Shown: positions 11,655-25,396, counted from the first letter of the stretch. The stretch is DNA of 64,000 nt from Gigaspora margarita (GCA_009809945.1 WTPW01001068.1:43333-107332); one strand, 5' to 3'. The notes: generated from the sequence alone by a model not told the origin. Translations and numbers: made by a program.

Positions 11655-14394
11655 CAGGATGAAAGAAAAAGAAGAAAAGTATTCAAGTTGCACCGTATTC
11701 TCTTATAGATCATTGGTAATCTTATTAAGGATCCTAATTAGCAATCCTAAAGTATTAGGAATCAAGAATTGTTAGCAATCTTAAAGTAGGATTGTATCAC
11801 ATTTAGCTGTTACGCGAAAATTATGCATATAATTTTAAATTCCGATTTAAATAAAATTCCGGTTTGAATTTAGACTTGTCGAACATTGCGTTTCTATACT
11901 TCAAGTATTGTCATTTATTTAATTCTCGCAATTGAACATCCAATTCGTAGTTGTATGCAATCTTTTTTTTTTTAGCACAACCTTCTATGCATTAAAGCGG
12001 TTTCAGATTAAAGTACTGGAATCTAATTTTGACAGAAATAGATTATGTATTCATTCAAATGAGCGATGTATCAATTTATTTCATTTCTGATAAATTTGAA
12101 ATGATAATCTTGTTGAAAAGTTTATTTAGTTAAATGGGAGTCTCTGAACTCTCCATTTCACTTTCTGATTTCAAAATTTGATACACAAATAAGGTTTTTT
12201 TAAACACCCGAACTATGCTATGTTTTTTTTAATTATTGTTTAATATATCATATCCCTGTTGCACTGTTTTTTGATATCAGTTTTCGAAAATGATCGGTTT
12301 CGTTCCTTATACTGCTCCAAGAAAAAAGGTTATCACTATAGCCTATACGCGGAAATACTGAATTTTCACTATTATTGTAATTCAAAAAAATTTTTTTTCG
12401 CTATATCGATTCATTAAATTGAAGATATTTTTAATTTGACGCACAAGTGAAAAAAAACGATTAACATCACGTAAAATTCTTTCGTTAAAATCGTTATGCT
12501 AATTTTTATTATTTAATATATCATTAGAACAATATAACTTATACACTTTTATTTATCGTTAAATTTTTTATTCATCTTTATTATTTAAAATAAGGTATCT
12601 TTAAATACATTTATTTATTAAACTTTATTTATCGTTAAACTATTAAGTATTGTACAAAAAAAAAAAAAATAAATAAATATGAAATAGAAATATGCAGAGA
12701 TACTTAATTTCAGAATAATCTCTTACTTGTCCCAACCACGTAGAGGTGTATCTCATTGGTTGGAAAGGCCTGAGAGCTTTTATTAAAACGAAAAATTTTT
12801 TCCAATTTATCAAACTTCTTTAGAAGTTTTGTTGTTGTACCAATAAACATCCTCAGTGCTCCAACACTATTTCCTCTAGCACCTCCTTACTAGAGCTAGG
12901 TTGTTCGTATAAAATACGTTTTACCGATTCACTAAGCTGTCACAGACCATCTAACCGATCTTTGAACCCTTTTGCTAATATTGCCAAGAAAGGATCGTAA
13001 CCAATTCTTTCTAGAAAAGTAGAGAAGATGCAAAAAGTGTACGATACAATGTCTACACAAAAGAAAGCAAATCGAAAAAAAAGGATATAAACAATATACC
13101 AGAAGTAGAGTGTGCTTCAAGTCCAGTAGAAAAAGGTAAGAGAAAAGTAGTATGAATCGAGGAGGGAAGTATGGTAGATGGATTTATATATTTTTATTAA
13201 ACAACGTTCACGTGATTTGAGGATCAAAATCAAACGCCGTATTTGCGTATAATAACGCGCATCTGCGCGTTATTTTGCGACAAAACAAATGCGCATTATT
13301 TCGGGACGCGCGTGCGCAATATTTAAATCATTTTGACTAATTTTGGTTACCAGAAGAACCTTTATTTGTTATATGGTGGATGTATATTTAAGTGGCACGT
13401 TATTTTGGTATGTGTATGGGTGTTATTTGGAGTCAAAAAACAATTTTCAAAAAAATGGGAATTTCGAAATAACGCACAAATACGGTATGTTAAAAAGTTT
13501 TTTAAAAAAACTTACACGATACTAAGCAAATGGTATTTTTTTAAGGAAAAATTTTTTTCGTGCACCTGCATGGTTGTGCTTCCATTGATAACCCACCATC
13601 CCAGATATCTAAATCAAGTATGTAAACGCGTTTTTTTTATATTTTTTTCCTATATTAACATTTTGTAGGTTTATGTTTTGCTAATATACTAAAGACAGTA
13701 CTAGGAATGGTGATTCAGAAGGTGAACTAGTACTAAAAGATAAGACCAGTTCTGTTACTTTGCCTTTTTTTTTCTTGTATAATTTTTTTGTTTTACTAAC
13801 CTTTTCTTTTTTGCAAATTCAGGGCTTAGGCAGTGTTGTTAAACAGATATGGACATGGACTGAACCGGACCAGACATTTGTATTCATGTCCACAATGTTT
13901 GGCATAAGACTCTAGCATTACCAACTTAAAATATTTCACTAAAAAATTTTTGTAGTTAAATTAAGATTAGGGGTTTTTTAGAGTTTGCTATTAAATTAGA
14001 TTAGAAAGAGCTCTTTCAATACTAAAATTTTGTAAGAAAAACTTTTTGTTAGTATGCAGTAAGCAGTTCATAAATAAAATATTGATTTATAAACATTTTT
14101 TGAATTGTTTTGATTTTTTGCATTTCTTTATATTACATCTGATCTTGGAACCTAATTGGCTGATAAAATAGTAGTGAAATGTTTAGTGAACATTGTTTGC
14201 AAATTAACCAATCAAATGCTTGGACATTGGACACTGCCTATAATTAGAGGTCTTGTTTAAAAAAAAATAAGGATTCAAATATTTATTTGTTTAATCTTTT
14301 TAATATTTAGAATATTTATTCAAAAATTTTGAATAAATATTACAAATTTTTAAATATAGTCAACCCTCCTAAAACCGATTCTGTCAAAACTAGA
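11655..14394. other. Intergenic AT-rich DNA, no gene supported
   Basis: Low-complexity AT-rich DNA with an A run at 12656-12670. About 13210-13325 is a small GC-richer patch of gcgc-containing inverted words (aacgcgcatctgcgcgtt). A possible element with CAGTG ends (13834 cagtgttg and about 14235 ggacactg) is not backed by flanking duplications. Short frames near 12930-13120 and 13333-13668 look like chance translations. Confidence 0.5.
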
Positions 14395-15148
14395 GGTGGG
14401 CACCATGTGCATGAGTGCATGCATGCACAGGGTTAACAAATGACTTTTAAATAATATTTATGATATTGTGTCATTGTTATTTGTCATTTTGTCATTTAGA
14501 AGGTAAATAACAAATAACAAAAATAGGTTATATTTAAAAATGCAAAGATTCTGTGATTATTAAGGTTTTGTGCCACTTCAGGTAGTTTAGAATTGGTTAA
14601 ATCCTAAAACACCCAAAGCCTTAATATGTTATTTTTTTTTTAATTCGGCAATTCTGCCTTCTGTGTCTATAGACTTTATTATACATAAAATAAAACTATA
14701 TTTGTGTATATATTTACATTCTATTCTAACAGAAAGCTCACCCAACTTTATGTTCAGGTGCGATCCGCCTAGCAATTATTTGCCTCGATTAGGACCCTCA
14801 ACTTACTGAGAGTATATTTCCTCCTGTCATCGGCTAGCAATCACTTGCTATATCAGTTTTGCTATTTGATTTTGAATCCAAATATTTGAATCTGACCCAG
14901 AAAGACCAAACTGGCTTGAGACCCTTTGTGATCAAATTGCTTATATTCAAGTCTGCTAGTTTTTTTGCTCTGCTGTGCCATTCCTTCTTTCTAAATAGAC
15001 TTTGTTCTACTACTTGTTGATTTTCATTACTCATAGCGATGTTTTCCTTCCCTTTACTGACTTTCTTTCTCTTTTTACTCTGGCTTTTTTTCTTTTTAGA
15101 GGTGTCTATTCCTCTTCTTTTTTCCAGTCATTTTGAATTTCGCACATC

Positions 15149-16534
15149 AGCGAATTATATATATGTAATCTTACATAAGATATTACGGCCCGTAATATAA
15201 TGAAAATCTTACATTTGATACGTTATATTACGGTAATATTACGGTTATTATTTCAAAATATTTCGAAATATATTGTGAAATAAATCAACAAAAAAAAGGG
15301 GTCGCAGGAGGTAATAGTTTGCATATTATGTGATGATTTTGCATTGTTTTGCATTGTTTTCTGAATTTTTAAAATTTTTAAAAAATAAATTAACAATATA
15401 CATATTCACATAATCACACTTTTTTACAGATTTTCGCACAGTATCGCAATTTAATATAAAATTTTATATTTATTTATTATTATTATACATTATATTTTAC
15501 ATTTATTAAATATACATTTTTAATTAATATTACATACTTTATTATATATTACATTATTAGTATTATTTACATTATTACAAATATTTTAAACTACTTTCGC
15601 ACTTTGTCGCATCTATTTCTATTACTATATACAAAAAACTAGCCCTATTTTAAACTACTTTCGCACTTAGTTGCATCTAATTCTATTACTATATACAAAA
15701 AACTAACCCTATACACTTATTTTCGCTCACCCCAAAGTTAGCTATTATCTTTGCTTCTTTGTTTTCTATCGTCTTTGCTTTGGCTATTTCTTTTGTTTCG
15801 GCTATAACCTTCGTTTCGTTCTCTTTTTCTAAATACTTCAAAGAAGTGAAAAAAATAAAAAAAACATTTCTTAGAAGTGTTAGTGTTCTTGCAAATTGCC
15901 GGAGAAATCTAGTATGTTCTTGCAAAGTGCCAAAGGAGTTAAAGCTGGTATTCTTGTAAAGTTCAGGAAAAGTCGCAAAGTGTCGAAGAAGTTAGGAATA
16001 AATAAAATAAAATAAAAATAAAAAAAAATAAGTAAAAAAAAAACAAACGAAAAAACAAAACGTATAAGCAAACTAATATAAAAAAAAATAAACGAAGCCC
16101 CAAATCTTTATTTCTCTAAAGTAAGAGTTCACGTTCTTGCAAATTCGAAAGTTGGATTAATGTTCTTGCAAAATGCCAAAAAAGTCACGTAGTACTGAAA
16201 AAGTCTGGGTTGGTTTTCTTGCAAAGCACCAGGAAGTAAGAGTTCTTTTTTCACAAAGTGCCAGAATAAAATAAATTAATAAACCAAATTTAAAAAAAAA
16301 AAACAAAAAACAAAAAAACAAAAACAAATTATGTCAAACGAAAAAATAAATAAAGTCCTAACTAAACCTTTATTTCTTTAAAGAAGCATTCTTGGAAATT
16401 TAGAAATTGCTNGAGACATCNGTTGTGTGTTCTTGCAAAGNGTCAAAATTTTGGGTAGGCTGCGCAAGGTTTCGAATAGTTGTTTGTTTTCTTGCAAAGT
16501 GTTCTTGTAAAATGCCGAAATAAAAATAAAAAAG

Positions 16535-16571
<37 letters not shown>

Positions 16572-17160
16572 AAAATGAAAACAAAAAAAAATGAAANGAA
16601 AACAAAAAATGAAACGAAAATAAAAAACAAAAAGCAAAAAAAAAACAAAATAGAAGATCTAATTATAAACAAAAGATCTAATCTGATCTTGTAGTACAGA
16701 ATTTGAACATCATCGAACTATTTCAAAAAATTAGTCCAACGCAATCCAGGTTACAGATTGGTTTGGTTTGTACAAGGTTTCGAAAATTGTTTTCTTGCAA
16801 AGGTATTCTTGTAAAGTGCCAAAATAAAAATAAAATAAAAAATAAATAAAATAAAAACAAAAAAAATAAAATAAAAACAAAGAAATGAAACGAAAACAAA
16901 AAAGCGAATCTGATCTTGTAGTACAGAATTTGAACTATTTCAAATAATTAGTCCAATGCGTGATCCAGGTACACTGATCTACTGATCCTAGCTTGGTTTA
17001 AAAAGGATCAAAATATTTCGTTATAATTTTTGAAATTTCTAACGAAATATAACGAAATTTTGATATTTGAAATATTTCGTTATACATTACGTAATATTTT
17101 GCTTATATTACGATTCATAAGATCTTACGTAAGATTATACTATTATAAATTTGCTGATGC
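15149..17160. mobile_element. 2-kb TIR element with T-tract / GCAAG interior, inside the LINE
   Basis: The ends are inverted: cagcgaattatatatatg at the left and tataaatttgctg at the right, followed inward by TTACGTAA-type repeats. The interior alternates oligo(A) runs (up to about 40, near 16527-16570) with degenerate short words around ttcttgcaaagtgcc. No transposase is seen. Related, inverted copies lie at about 38467-40262 and 29592-32262. It interrupts the 3' part of the LINE, so it inserted later. I could not establish a target duplication. Confidence 0.75.
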
Positions 17161-17449
17161 ATTTGAAATTTCAAATGTGCTGCTGAAAACTTAAACTAAA
17201 CTTTTTGATTACTGCGTCCAAGACCTTTCTGAAAAGAGTTTTGTTCTTTATCATGCTGCTTAAGTTTTTTTTTCCATTTTCAAGGAATTAGGCCTTGAAT
17301 TAGATGGATTCTGGTCATTTTCTTTTCTTCTTCTGCCTTGCCAAAAACTCTTTTTAGCCATTCTTCTAAAGTTACGTTTGCTAAGTTACCTGAGTCTTCT
17401 TTAAATAATATTTTGATTTTCTTGCCTGTTTCTTTTTCTATCAAGTTCC

Positions 17450-18110
17450 AAATTCCCTAGTAATTAACACATCTTGCTAGGTGTTCTAGTGTTTCAGGCT
17501 CTCACTGACAGGTTGCACATTTGTCTGTTTTGTATAGATCTAGCCTTCTTACTTTAAGTTCTGCTATTGTTGATAATAGACTATTGAGGCACTTTGTTCT
17601 GAACACCCATTCTCTGTTTTTTTCTCTATTTGTACAATGTCTACCTTTATACCTTCCTATAAATCTCTATGTTTCCTTCCAATTTATATTATCCTCCTCT
17701 TTTTTGAAATTTTTTCTTTCAAATCTTTCTAAACCTAATTATTCCACATCTTGTATTGTTAAAGCTACTTGATTCATAAATTTTCTAATTGGACTATCAA
17801 TTATAAAACTCTTTCAATAAGGGACTATTTGTTGCATTTTTGTTTAATAGCTAAAAGTCTAGAGCTTTTGGCCCCCTTTTTTGCAAGTTTGTTGGTCTCT
17901 TCGTTTTCTGCAATTCCACTATGCCCTTTGACTTTGTGAAATTCTACTTTCAGTTCATTCAACTCCAAGGCTCGATTAATTTGCCATAGCAAACTTGCAT
18001 TTTGCATCTTCAGATAGCTTTGTAACTTCTTTGCCCTCTCTGTTTTTTTGATTGCTTGTATAGCTGCGAGGCTATCTGTATAAATTTGTTATATGCACCT
18101 TTAGAAGCTA
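17450..18110 (-). pseudogene. LINE RNase H and Cys/His motif remnants
   Basis: The RNase H piece (18007-17825) contains FHKVKGHSGIAENEETNKLA, the conserved GHSG...N..A region. Further downstream (about 17545-17460) the translation DKCATCQ, stop, EPETLEHLARC matches the C-x2-C...H-x4-C finger often found after RT/RNase H in LINEs. One stop lies within the finger. It is part of the same broken polyprotein. Confidence 0.8.
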
Positions 18111-19653
18111 CTAAAAGCAGTGTTCAAATTGCTTCTAGCACTGCTTGGGTTAATAAAGACCATTCTTTTAAGCTGTAGCAAAAAGTCATCTTACTATGTT
18201 CTGTTTGTATGGTTTCATCGTTCCAAGCTAGTTATTCTACTCCTATTCAGGTTCTCTCTTTCTTTTTCTTTCTATTAGGGAAGTGTCTGTGAAGACCATT
18301 ATTTTCTTTCATGAATGGATTTTCTTTCCAATAGCTTCTAGCTCTTCTATTACTTCTTATCTGATGATATTAGCTAGTAGTTTTTTTTTATTAGCATGCA
18401 TATTGGTATCTCATTCATACTTCTTTTTTCTGCCTTCATGGTTTTAGGGTATTTTTCCAATATATTTTTCCAAGATACACTTATTCTTCTGTATTTATTA
18501 CTAGAAACATTGCAGTTTTTTACCCAAATTCTGTTTAGTGCCTTTTAACTCTTCTCATTTTTCTTCTTGTTTGGCATGATGAAAAATTTTCTGTTTCTTC
18601 TTCTGCCAGATCGCAGCCCTCACATTTCTTAATTATAGTGAGACCTTGCTCGTTCACTGAGTTTTGGGTCCAATGTTCTATCAAAAACTCACATGAGGTT
18701 TTCTTCCTAGCAATTCTTTCTATTTCTGGTTTGGCTATTGTGTTTCCAAATACTAGCCACTCTTGCTTTATTCCATCCTCACTTATTTTTTCTAGGCCAG
18801 TTTTTATATGCGAAAGGTTTTCTGTCTCCAATAGGGCTTTCAATTTTCTGCTCAAAAGGTTCTTTAGCAAGTTCTTCTCAAGATTTCTATACCAATTTGG
18901 AACTCTTCCTTTCACCATCAAACCTCTTAGCTGCCTGATTTGCTTCTATGATAACATTCTTTCACTTTTTGCATTCACAGTTTGCTCCAACAGAAAAAAG
19001 TGTAACTTCTTTTCTTTTAAGAATACTTGTAGATCTTTTTCTTTTACCAAACTTGCAATTTCTGTTCCTGTCTCTTCTAGTTCGCAGAACTTTTCTAATT
19101 CTTCTGATCTAAAACTGATATTTAACTTTTTGGCTTCTATGATCACTTTGAAAGCTAGATTTTTGTTTCTAACTTTATAGCTCTCTAATCTTTCTACCTC
19201 TCAGCCTAAAATACAAGTTGTACTTTTACAACTTAGCTGTGCCTGCTTCAATCTCATCCATACTGCCTGCTCCAGATTTCCTTTGTTATTCAATTTAGAT
19301 GTAATTTCTGTAAAATGATGTACAAGTTGATTTTGCCAAATTGATTTTACTCCAACAATGCTCGAATGTGTTATAGTTGCATTAGGCGTCATATGCATCA
19401 TTCTTGCTTTGTTTTTAATTAATATTAGAATAGGGCTCTGCAGCTTTTCACAGTTTTTCTAGAACAGAATACAATGCTATAACCTATATTCAAGACGTGG
19501 CAGTAGAACAATATTGTTTATATATGCCATGTGTACCAAAGAGGCCTTCTTTCTCTTAATTCCGCTAACTATTGTTTGGATTTTCTCTTTTACTATCTTA
19601 ACTGCATGCTAAATTTCTGCTTTTTCTGATATCCCAAACCCCCAGAAATCTTG

Positions 19654-20577
19654 TTAGCTCTTTTTCTTTCTTAATATATATGATTTCTCTATTTGGGCCA
19701 AACTTGATACCATCTTGTGTGCCAACTTATTGCACCTGTTTAGTGCTAATAATTCTAACTTTTTGCTATTGATCTCAATATCATTAATTTTATAAAATTC
19801 TTCTGCTATCCTGAGTATTCGTTCTAGCTCTATTTTACTTCTTGCCAAATAAGTGGTATCATCAGCATAGACTAGCACTGGTATCTGCAGTTCTTGTACT
19901 TCAACTATGTTTCTCCTTAGACTGGTTGGCCAAATTAGCTACATTTTGTAACCTCTGTCTCTTTCTTCTTGTATCTCTACTAGAAGTGGATCATAAAATA
20001 TTTTTCATACCAGGAGTGATATGACCTTCTCCTAGTTTATCCTATCTCCTGCAACAAACTTTTTGTATTTCCTATATCTATGATTACTTCGATTTCTCTA
20101 TTTTTGTATAGGTTTAAAATAAACTTTACTGCCACTTCTGGTATTTTGATACATTCCAGTACTAGCGCATTTCATATTCACAGAATCAAAAACCTTTTTT
20201 ATATTCTGGAATAAACCCTATATTTCTTTTTTGTTCTCTCACGCGTCTTCCAAGATACAATTTAGCAAGTGCACCAGTGCTGCTATGCCTTCTTCTTGTA
20301 GACTTGCGAAGTTTCTCCCTTTTAAAATGCCTTTTTGTTTCAGAATTGTTCCAAGCCTATTATTCATTACCCTTACTACTGATTTTCTGAAAGTCTCTAT
20401 TAGCAGGATAGGTCTCATATTGTTTAACCTATAGTACCAATCTTCTTGCTTGGGTATTGGATATAGCATGCTGAGTTTCCATTTTTTGGGCATACCTCCC
20501 TTCTTTAAATATCTACTTGCTAGATAACAGAAGATTTCTTTTGCGTATCCATTAGCCTTTTTAATCATTGGGTACAT
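19654..20577 (-). pseudogene. LINE reverse transcriptase fragments
   Basis: The upstream piece (20577-20239) has the LINE finger/palm signature, with MPKKWKLSMLYPIPK, NNMRPILLIETF and LKGRNFASLQEEG. The downstream piece (19878-19654) starts MLVYADDTTYLARS, where YADD is the catalytic motif C. The block between them is degraded by stops. Order and spacing match a single RT domain. Not functional as written. Confidence 0.93.
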
Positions 20578-21182
20578 AATACCAGATACCTCTGGAGCAG
20601 ATTTGCTTTTAGTTTGTTCTAAAGCTTCTCGCTATTCCTCTTCTGTTACTTCTTCCAAAAGAAGCTCGTACCAACTAGGGTTCAACTTTTCTATTAGTTG
20701 GAACCTACTTTTCTATCTTTCTGGAAGGTTACTCACTAGAGATGCATGTTTTCTAAATTGCTGTATGAAATGTTTCCTGACTTTCTTTAGCACTTCTTTG
20801 GGTTTGTTTACTAATTCCTCTTCCCCTTCTTCTGTGCTTTTTACTATTCTATTTAACTGAATTTTCTTTTAAGATCAGTTTAATAATCTATCTATCATAC
20901 TTCTTTGTTCTTTAACTATCATCTTGTATTTAGCTTCTATACGCAACCGTATTCTTCTTTTTTTCTCACCTCTCTTGCCCAAATGCCATCTTTTGGTTGG
21001 ATTTTTTACCAAATTTCCAAGTTGTCAGATACTATTAAATAATCCTGTTTTACTACTTCCACCACTTCTAAACCCCAATGATTTTTAAGTGGCTCTAAAA
21101 ATTGTTCTAGCTCTTCAACCTCCTGAAATAAAATTCTTTTTTCTTTATTTTTTCTTAGTCTTCTACACCATTTTCTTAGCAT

Positions 21183-21975
21183 TCATATATCTTTCCTGAG
21201 CTTTTTGATCACTGCATCTGTGTGTGCTATATCTTCTATTACATGAGTTTTTTTCTTTTGTGGCAATGTATTTGCAGCCGATTTTTTTATACTACTCTCA
21301 ATAATATCCCATAGCTTATCCAAGGTTTTGTTTTTTAATAGCTGATGATCTAAGATATTTCTTTGTACATCCTTTTTTCCTGTATCCTTTGAGAGTTTTC
21401 TCTTTAATTCTTTGCTCAAATTAGCTTGATACTCTTCCCAATCTTTTTTGTTGACATTCTCCATATCGATTTCTAGTCTTTTTCTTTTGATTCTTCGATA
21501 TTTTGCTTGGCTTCTTTTCCGCAGATTTAGTCCTGTTTTCAACTGCATGAAAACTGCTCGGTGGTCACTACCTTTTCTGAGATCCATGTCTTTGATTTGC
21601 AAATTATGATACTTTGCTTTTAGTGATAGCCAACCCATATAGTATCGATTTTTAATTGCGCCTCTTTGCGTTTCCATGTTGGTTGTCCTAAGGAGTTAGA
21701 TTTGTAAAAAATATTTGCAAATCTCTTTTCTCTAAGCAGCTATGCAATCTGCTTCTTTTTTTTCTGGCTTGCTCTTTTAAATCCAAATTTATGCTTTGGT
21801 TTAAGTTTACGTTGAAGTCGCCCAAAATCATATACATTTGTGCTTTTTTTTTTGTTTCAATATCCTTTAGCCGTTTTTTAAGATACTCTTTTATATTTTT
21901 TTGTACTTCCAAACTTGTTGGTGCCACATATACTATGATAATGTTTATCGAAAGGCCTTTGAAATCCAAAATCAT
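21183..21975 (-). pseudogene. LINE endonuclease (APE-type) fragments
   Basis: Two adjacent open pieces carry exonuclease/endonuclease/phosphatase motifs. MILGDFNVN (about 21830) holds the catalytic GDFN, and LRKGSDHRAVFM (about 21550) holds the terminal SDHR/A motif. A frame break at about 21678-21690 separates them. The protein would nick target DNA to prime reverse transcription. It is inactive as written because of stops. Confidence 0.9.
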
Positions 21976-22713
21976 ATCAAGGGTATATGGGTTTTCTTTG
22001 TTTACATTTACTATATGTTTCTCCTAGTGTTTGTCAATTAAGATCCTGATGCCAGAGCCTTTTTTCTTTTTTTCTTTTGCGGAAAACCAGAAACCCCTTA
22101 TACTATTATTTTCTTTCAAAATAAACTTTCTTTCTTTTTCTGATAGGTTTGTCTCCACAATATCCAAAATGTTAATTCACTTTTTTTTTATAAAATCCAA
22201 AATAGCATCAAACCTTCTTTTATTTGTTTTAAGCCCATTCATATTATAAAATTCCATTCCTAATATACTAAAATTGTTATCTTCTATTTTTTCTATCTCT
22301 ATTTCTTCTTTTATCCTCTGCTTTCTCTCCTCTCTCTTCGAATTTAACTCTTCTCCTCTTGTTTATTTGAGTAGAGAAAAATCTTTACTCTTTTCTTTGT
22401 AGAGGCCCTTGGCAACTTTCAGGAGCAATTGGGAACGTTAGTTTCTTTCTCTAGGCTCTCTAGAAGTGTAAGTCTATTCAGGATTTCTGACAGAATTTGA
22501 AAGTTCTCTGTTTTCACTCAGGTTGTAGGTTTGTTTACTGAGTTTTTAACTTCGTTTATACATTTTGGTTGATTGGATGTGTAGCTCTTTTGTTCTATAT
22601 AGTTCTCCTTATTCACTCTATTTATATTTCTAAACCACCTGTTGTGTAATGTGTTCCTGTCGAAGAACTTCCTAAAAAGGTTTGTCGATTCTTTTTCTTT
22701 ATTCATGGTATGT

Positions 22714-23004
22714 ACTAGAGTTCCTCAAATTCAAATCAAATCAAATATTGGGTCAATTTGAATTTGATCAAATCAAATTGACTCTAATTTGAATTTGATT
22801 TGATTCAAATATTTGGATTTGAATTTGATTTGAATTTGAATTTTTAATAGTAATTTTCAAATCAAATCAAATATTTGTCAAATCAAATCAAATTTGGCCA
22901 GATTTGAATTTGATCAAATCAAATATAGTCAAATTTGAATTTGAATTTGATCAAATATTTGATTCAAATATTTGAAGATCAAATCAAATTGCGGAACCCT
23001 AGTA
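22714..23004. mobile_element. hAT-like foldback MITE with AAATTTGAA core
   Basis: The left end tagagttcctcaaatt and right end aattgcggaacccta are inverted. The flanks gtatgtac and gtatatac match at 7 of 8 positions, as for an hAT 8-bp duplication. The whole body is a degenerate repeat of aaatttgaatttgatc words and their complements. It lies inside the LINE. Confidence 0.8.
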
Positions 23005-23965
23005 TATACATAATTTATTCTTGTATAACTTGAAACTTTCTTGTTTGTAGCCATGTGATCTAATTGTTTTCACTCTAGTTTCGTATTATAGTAGAATATC
23101 CCTGAAGCCTGGGCCATTTTGTAACTTATTTCTAAGCTAAAATATATATGGGCTACTCCTCTTTGATTGCTATTCCGGTTACTTAGAATGTGTACTGCTT
23201 TTGCTTCTAATTTTTTTAATTGCCACAACAATAATGTATCTACTGTATATTTGGACAAATTCTTGATAACTAGTTTGTATTTGTTTCTCGACTCCAATTC
23301 CTCTGTATTAAATTTTTTTGAAGTTGTTTTGCATGTTTTGCCTTCATCTAAATAGATAAACCAACTGTTTTTTAGAGCCCTTCTTTTTGCTTACTATCCA
23401 CTTCTAACTTAACATATGCTGCTTTAGACTTTCTTCTATGTTGCTATGCCATAATTTGATACCATGATAAAGAAGCTTAAATATTTTTTAATCAACCTAG
23501 CATTCACGTTTTCTGGTAAATCCCATATTGTGAAAAATATTGTATTTTTCTTCCTTTTTCTTGTTCCAAAAGGTTTCTTCTGGGTGCCCAAATCAAATTG
23601 TATATATCTTCACACTTTTTTTGTCTTTTTTTGTTCTTTATGTCTAATACTTTAATGGTGCTTGTATTGGTATTGACTATTGGAAACTTCTCCTTCAACC
23701 TATAATCCCAAGTTTCATATTCTGGTTTTAGAAGAAAAATTTTTCTTTTTCTAGTTTGTTATAGCTAGTCATAGTTGAATTACTATGATCTCCCTCTTGT
23801 TCCAAAGTTCTCTATTCTCCTTTGCTAGCTACTATTTTGTAAGATTGGCAGGGCACCTTTTTACAGCCATTGATTGTTTCATTCGATATAATAGAATGTT
23901 GTATTATTTCCTTGCACTGATTTTTGCAGTTAATTAACTCACTTTTTACCTGTATGACTGATTCT

Positions 23966-24214
23966 TTATATGCTACTTTGTGGTTTACCTTCATATAATT
24001 CGATTGCATTCTTTATTATTGCGATTAGTTGTGGCTGATTACATCCTATAAATTCTGTGATATCCATGTCTTTTTTGAGTAGAAGCACCTTGTTGTTCAG
24101 AAAAAAAGCCTCTCTTTTCTCTTTTGGTTTGTTGAACAAATCCTTAAATTTTTCTACTGCTAACATTTGTGTATATCTTGTCAGATTTGGTTTAGTTGTT
24201 AATACAATGTCCAT
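23966..24214 (-). pseudogene. LINE ORF1-like fragment
   Basis: An 82-codon open stretch at the 5' side of the LINE, beginning MDIVLTTKPNLTRYTQ, charged and without a domain I recognise. Its position before the endonuclease suggests an ORF1/gag-like product, continued by broken pieces down to about 23070. The family assignment is by position only. Confidence 0.5.
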
Positions 24215-25034
24215 GCTTGTTTAATTATCATCATTTTTCTTCGTATTTGTTTTGCTGATTCCGATCTGTTACGTGTTAGTTTATTTTGTTTCTGTTTTGG
24301 TTAGGATAGTATTGTTTTAGTGATCACGCGTTTCTTTGTTGTTAAATGTGATCTTAACTCAGGGTTTTGACGATTTCCCCAAAAATTAGAAAAATTTCTC
24401 TGAAAAAACTGTGCCTCTGAAAAAGTTCCTTATCCTGCTTCGATTTTGCTAAAGTGTATTAACAAATTCTAGATAGATTTAACTCTACTTTTTTTGATTA
24501 TAAGCTCTCCTGTCTTTTTCTAGTTCATTTTGATAAATTTTCTAACTTTTCTTTATTGCTAAAAATAGTACAGAGGATTAGCAAAAAGAGTTGTGCTTAA
24601 TATGTTATTTTAAATACAAAATAACAAATAGTCTATGTTATTTATCACTAATTTGTCATTTGTTATAGAAATTTTAAATAACATTGTCATTTGCCAATCC
24701 TGTGCATGTATGCATCATGCGTATACATAGTTAGACAATCTATATTAGATATATCAAGATGGCCATAGAAAAAAATAATAATAATAATACTATTACTATA
24801 TTATAGTATTGTAAATTGCATATAGAAATATGATTCAAGTACTCTAGTCATAGAAAAAAAAGTTTGGGTTAGCATGTTTGAGATGTGTACCAAGTTATAC
24901 ATATTGCTAATCACACATTTGAAATGTGCAAAATTCTTAAAATTCATTAATGTTAAGGTTAGCATTAGTATTAAAATTAAATGCTAGCAAGATATATAGT
25001 AAAACTATTTAAAAAAACCTTTTAATTAAAGTAC

Positions 25035-25396
25035 AGTGCAGGAATCCTTAAACCATCAACTAAAAACTAATAATTCTTTAAACTTTAATAAAAAAATAAA
25101 AATATAATTAAAAGAAAATTTCTTTCTATAAAAATATACAAACAAACAAGTAGAACAAAACTATAGAGTTGATTTTTTAATATAGCAAAATTTTATTATA
25201 TTATTTTCTTTTAAAGCTACTAATAAAATCAAAATTTGGCCACACATATATAAAAAACATAACAAAATTTTAAAAATATAATAAAATTTAAAAAAACATA
25301 ACAAAATTTTAAGATATTAGCCAATCAAAATTTAGTATTTGTTTTCAAATTTGGCTACCTTTAAAAAAAGTTGTTGGTTTAAAGATTCCTGCACTG
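25035..25396. mobile_element. Tc1/mariner-type MITE, 362 bp
   Basis: Termini cagtgcaggaatccttaaac and gtttaaagattcctgcactg are inverted, with TA on both sides (25033-25034 and 25397-25398). CAGT ends plus a TA duplication are the Tc1/mariner pattern. The interior is AT-rich and non-coding. Confidence 0.85.

Larger units (their letters stand above)
14636..24595 (-). mobile_element. Non-LTR retrotransposon (LINE), decayed, with intact target duplication
   Basis: Read on the minus strand, the order is 5' region (24595-24230), ORF1-like remnants, endonuclease, reverse transcriptase, RNase H, a Cys/His motif, 3' UTR and A-tail (plus-strand T run at 14632-14641). The 16-bp direct repeat cttaatatgttatttt flanks it (14620-14635 and 24596-24611), so both termini are present. 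Every ORF is broken by stops and frameshifts. Two later insertions lie inside: the 2-kb TIR element at about 15149-17160 and an hAT-like element at 22714-23004. Without them the LINE is about 7.6 kb. The RNase H and APE-type endonuclease argue for an I/Tad/LOA-like branch rather than RTE; this is not tested by phylogeny. Confidence 0.93.
14395..24735. repeat. Foldback element split by a LINE insertion (outer arms)
   Basis: The left arm (14395-14635) starts tagaggtgggcacc and contains gcatgcatgcaca followed by agggttaacaaatgac. The right arm (24596-24735) carries the inverted series: gtcatttgccaatcctgtgc, then atgtatgcatcatgcg. Both arms share ttatttgtcat-type words. The LINE at 14636-24595 sits between them, so an older TIR element was opened by the retrotransposon. 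Confidence 0.65.

Noticed and set aside
12932..13120. Possible exon near 12840-13140
   Set aside because: Short basic peptide pieces appear in two plus-strand frames, but no start, splice pattern or known family supports a gene.
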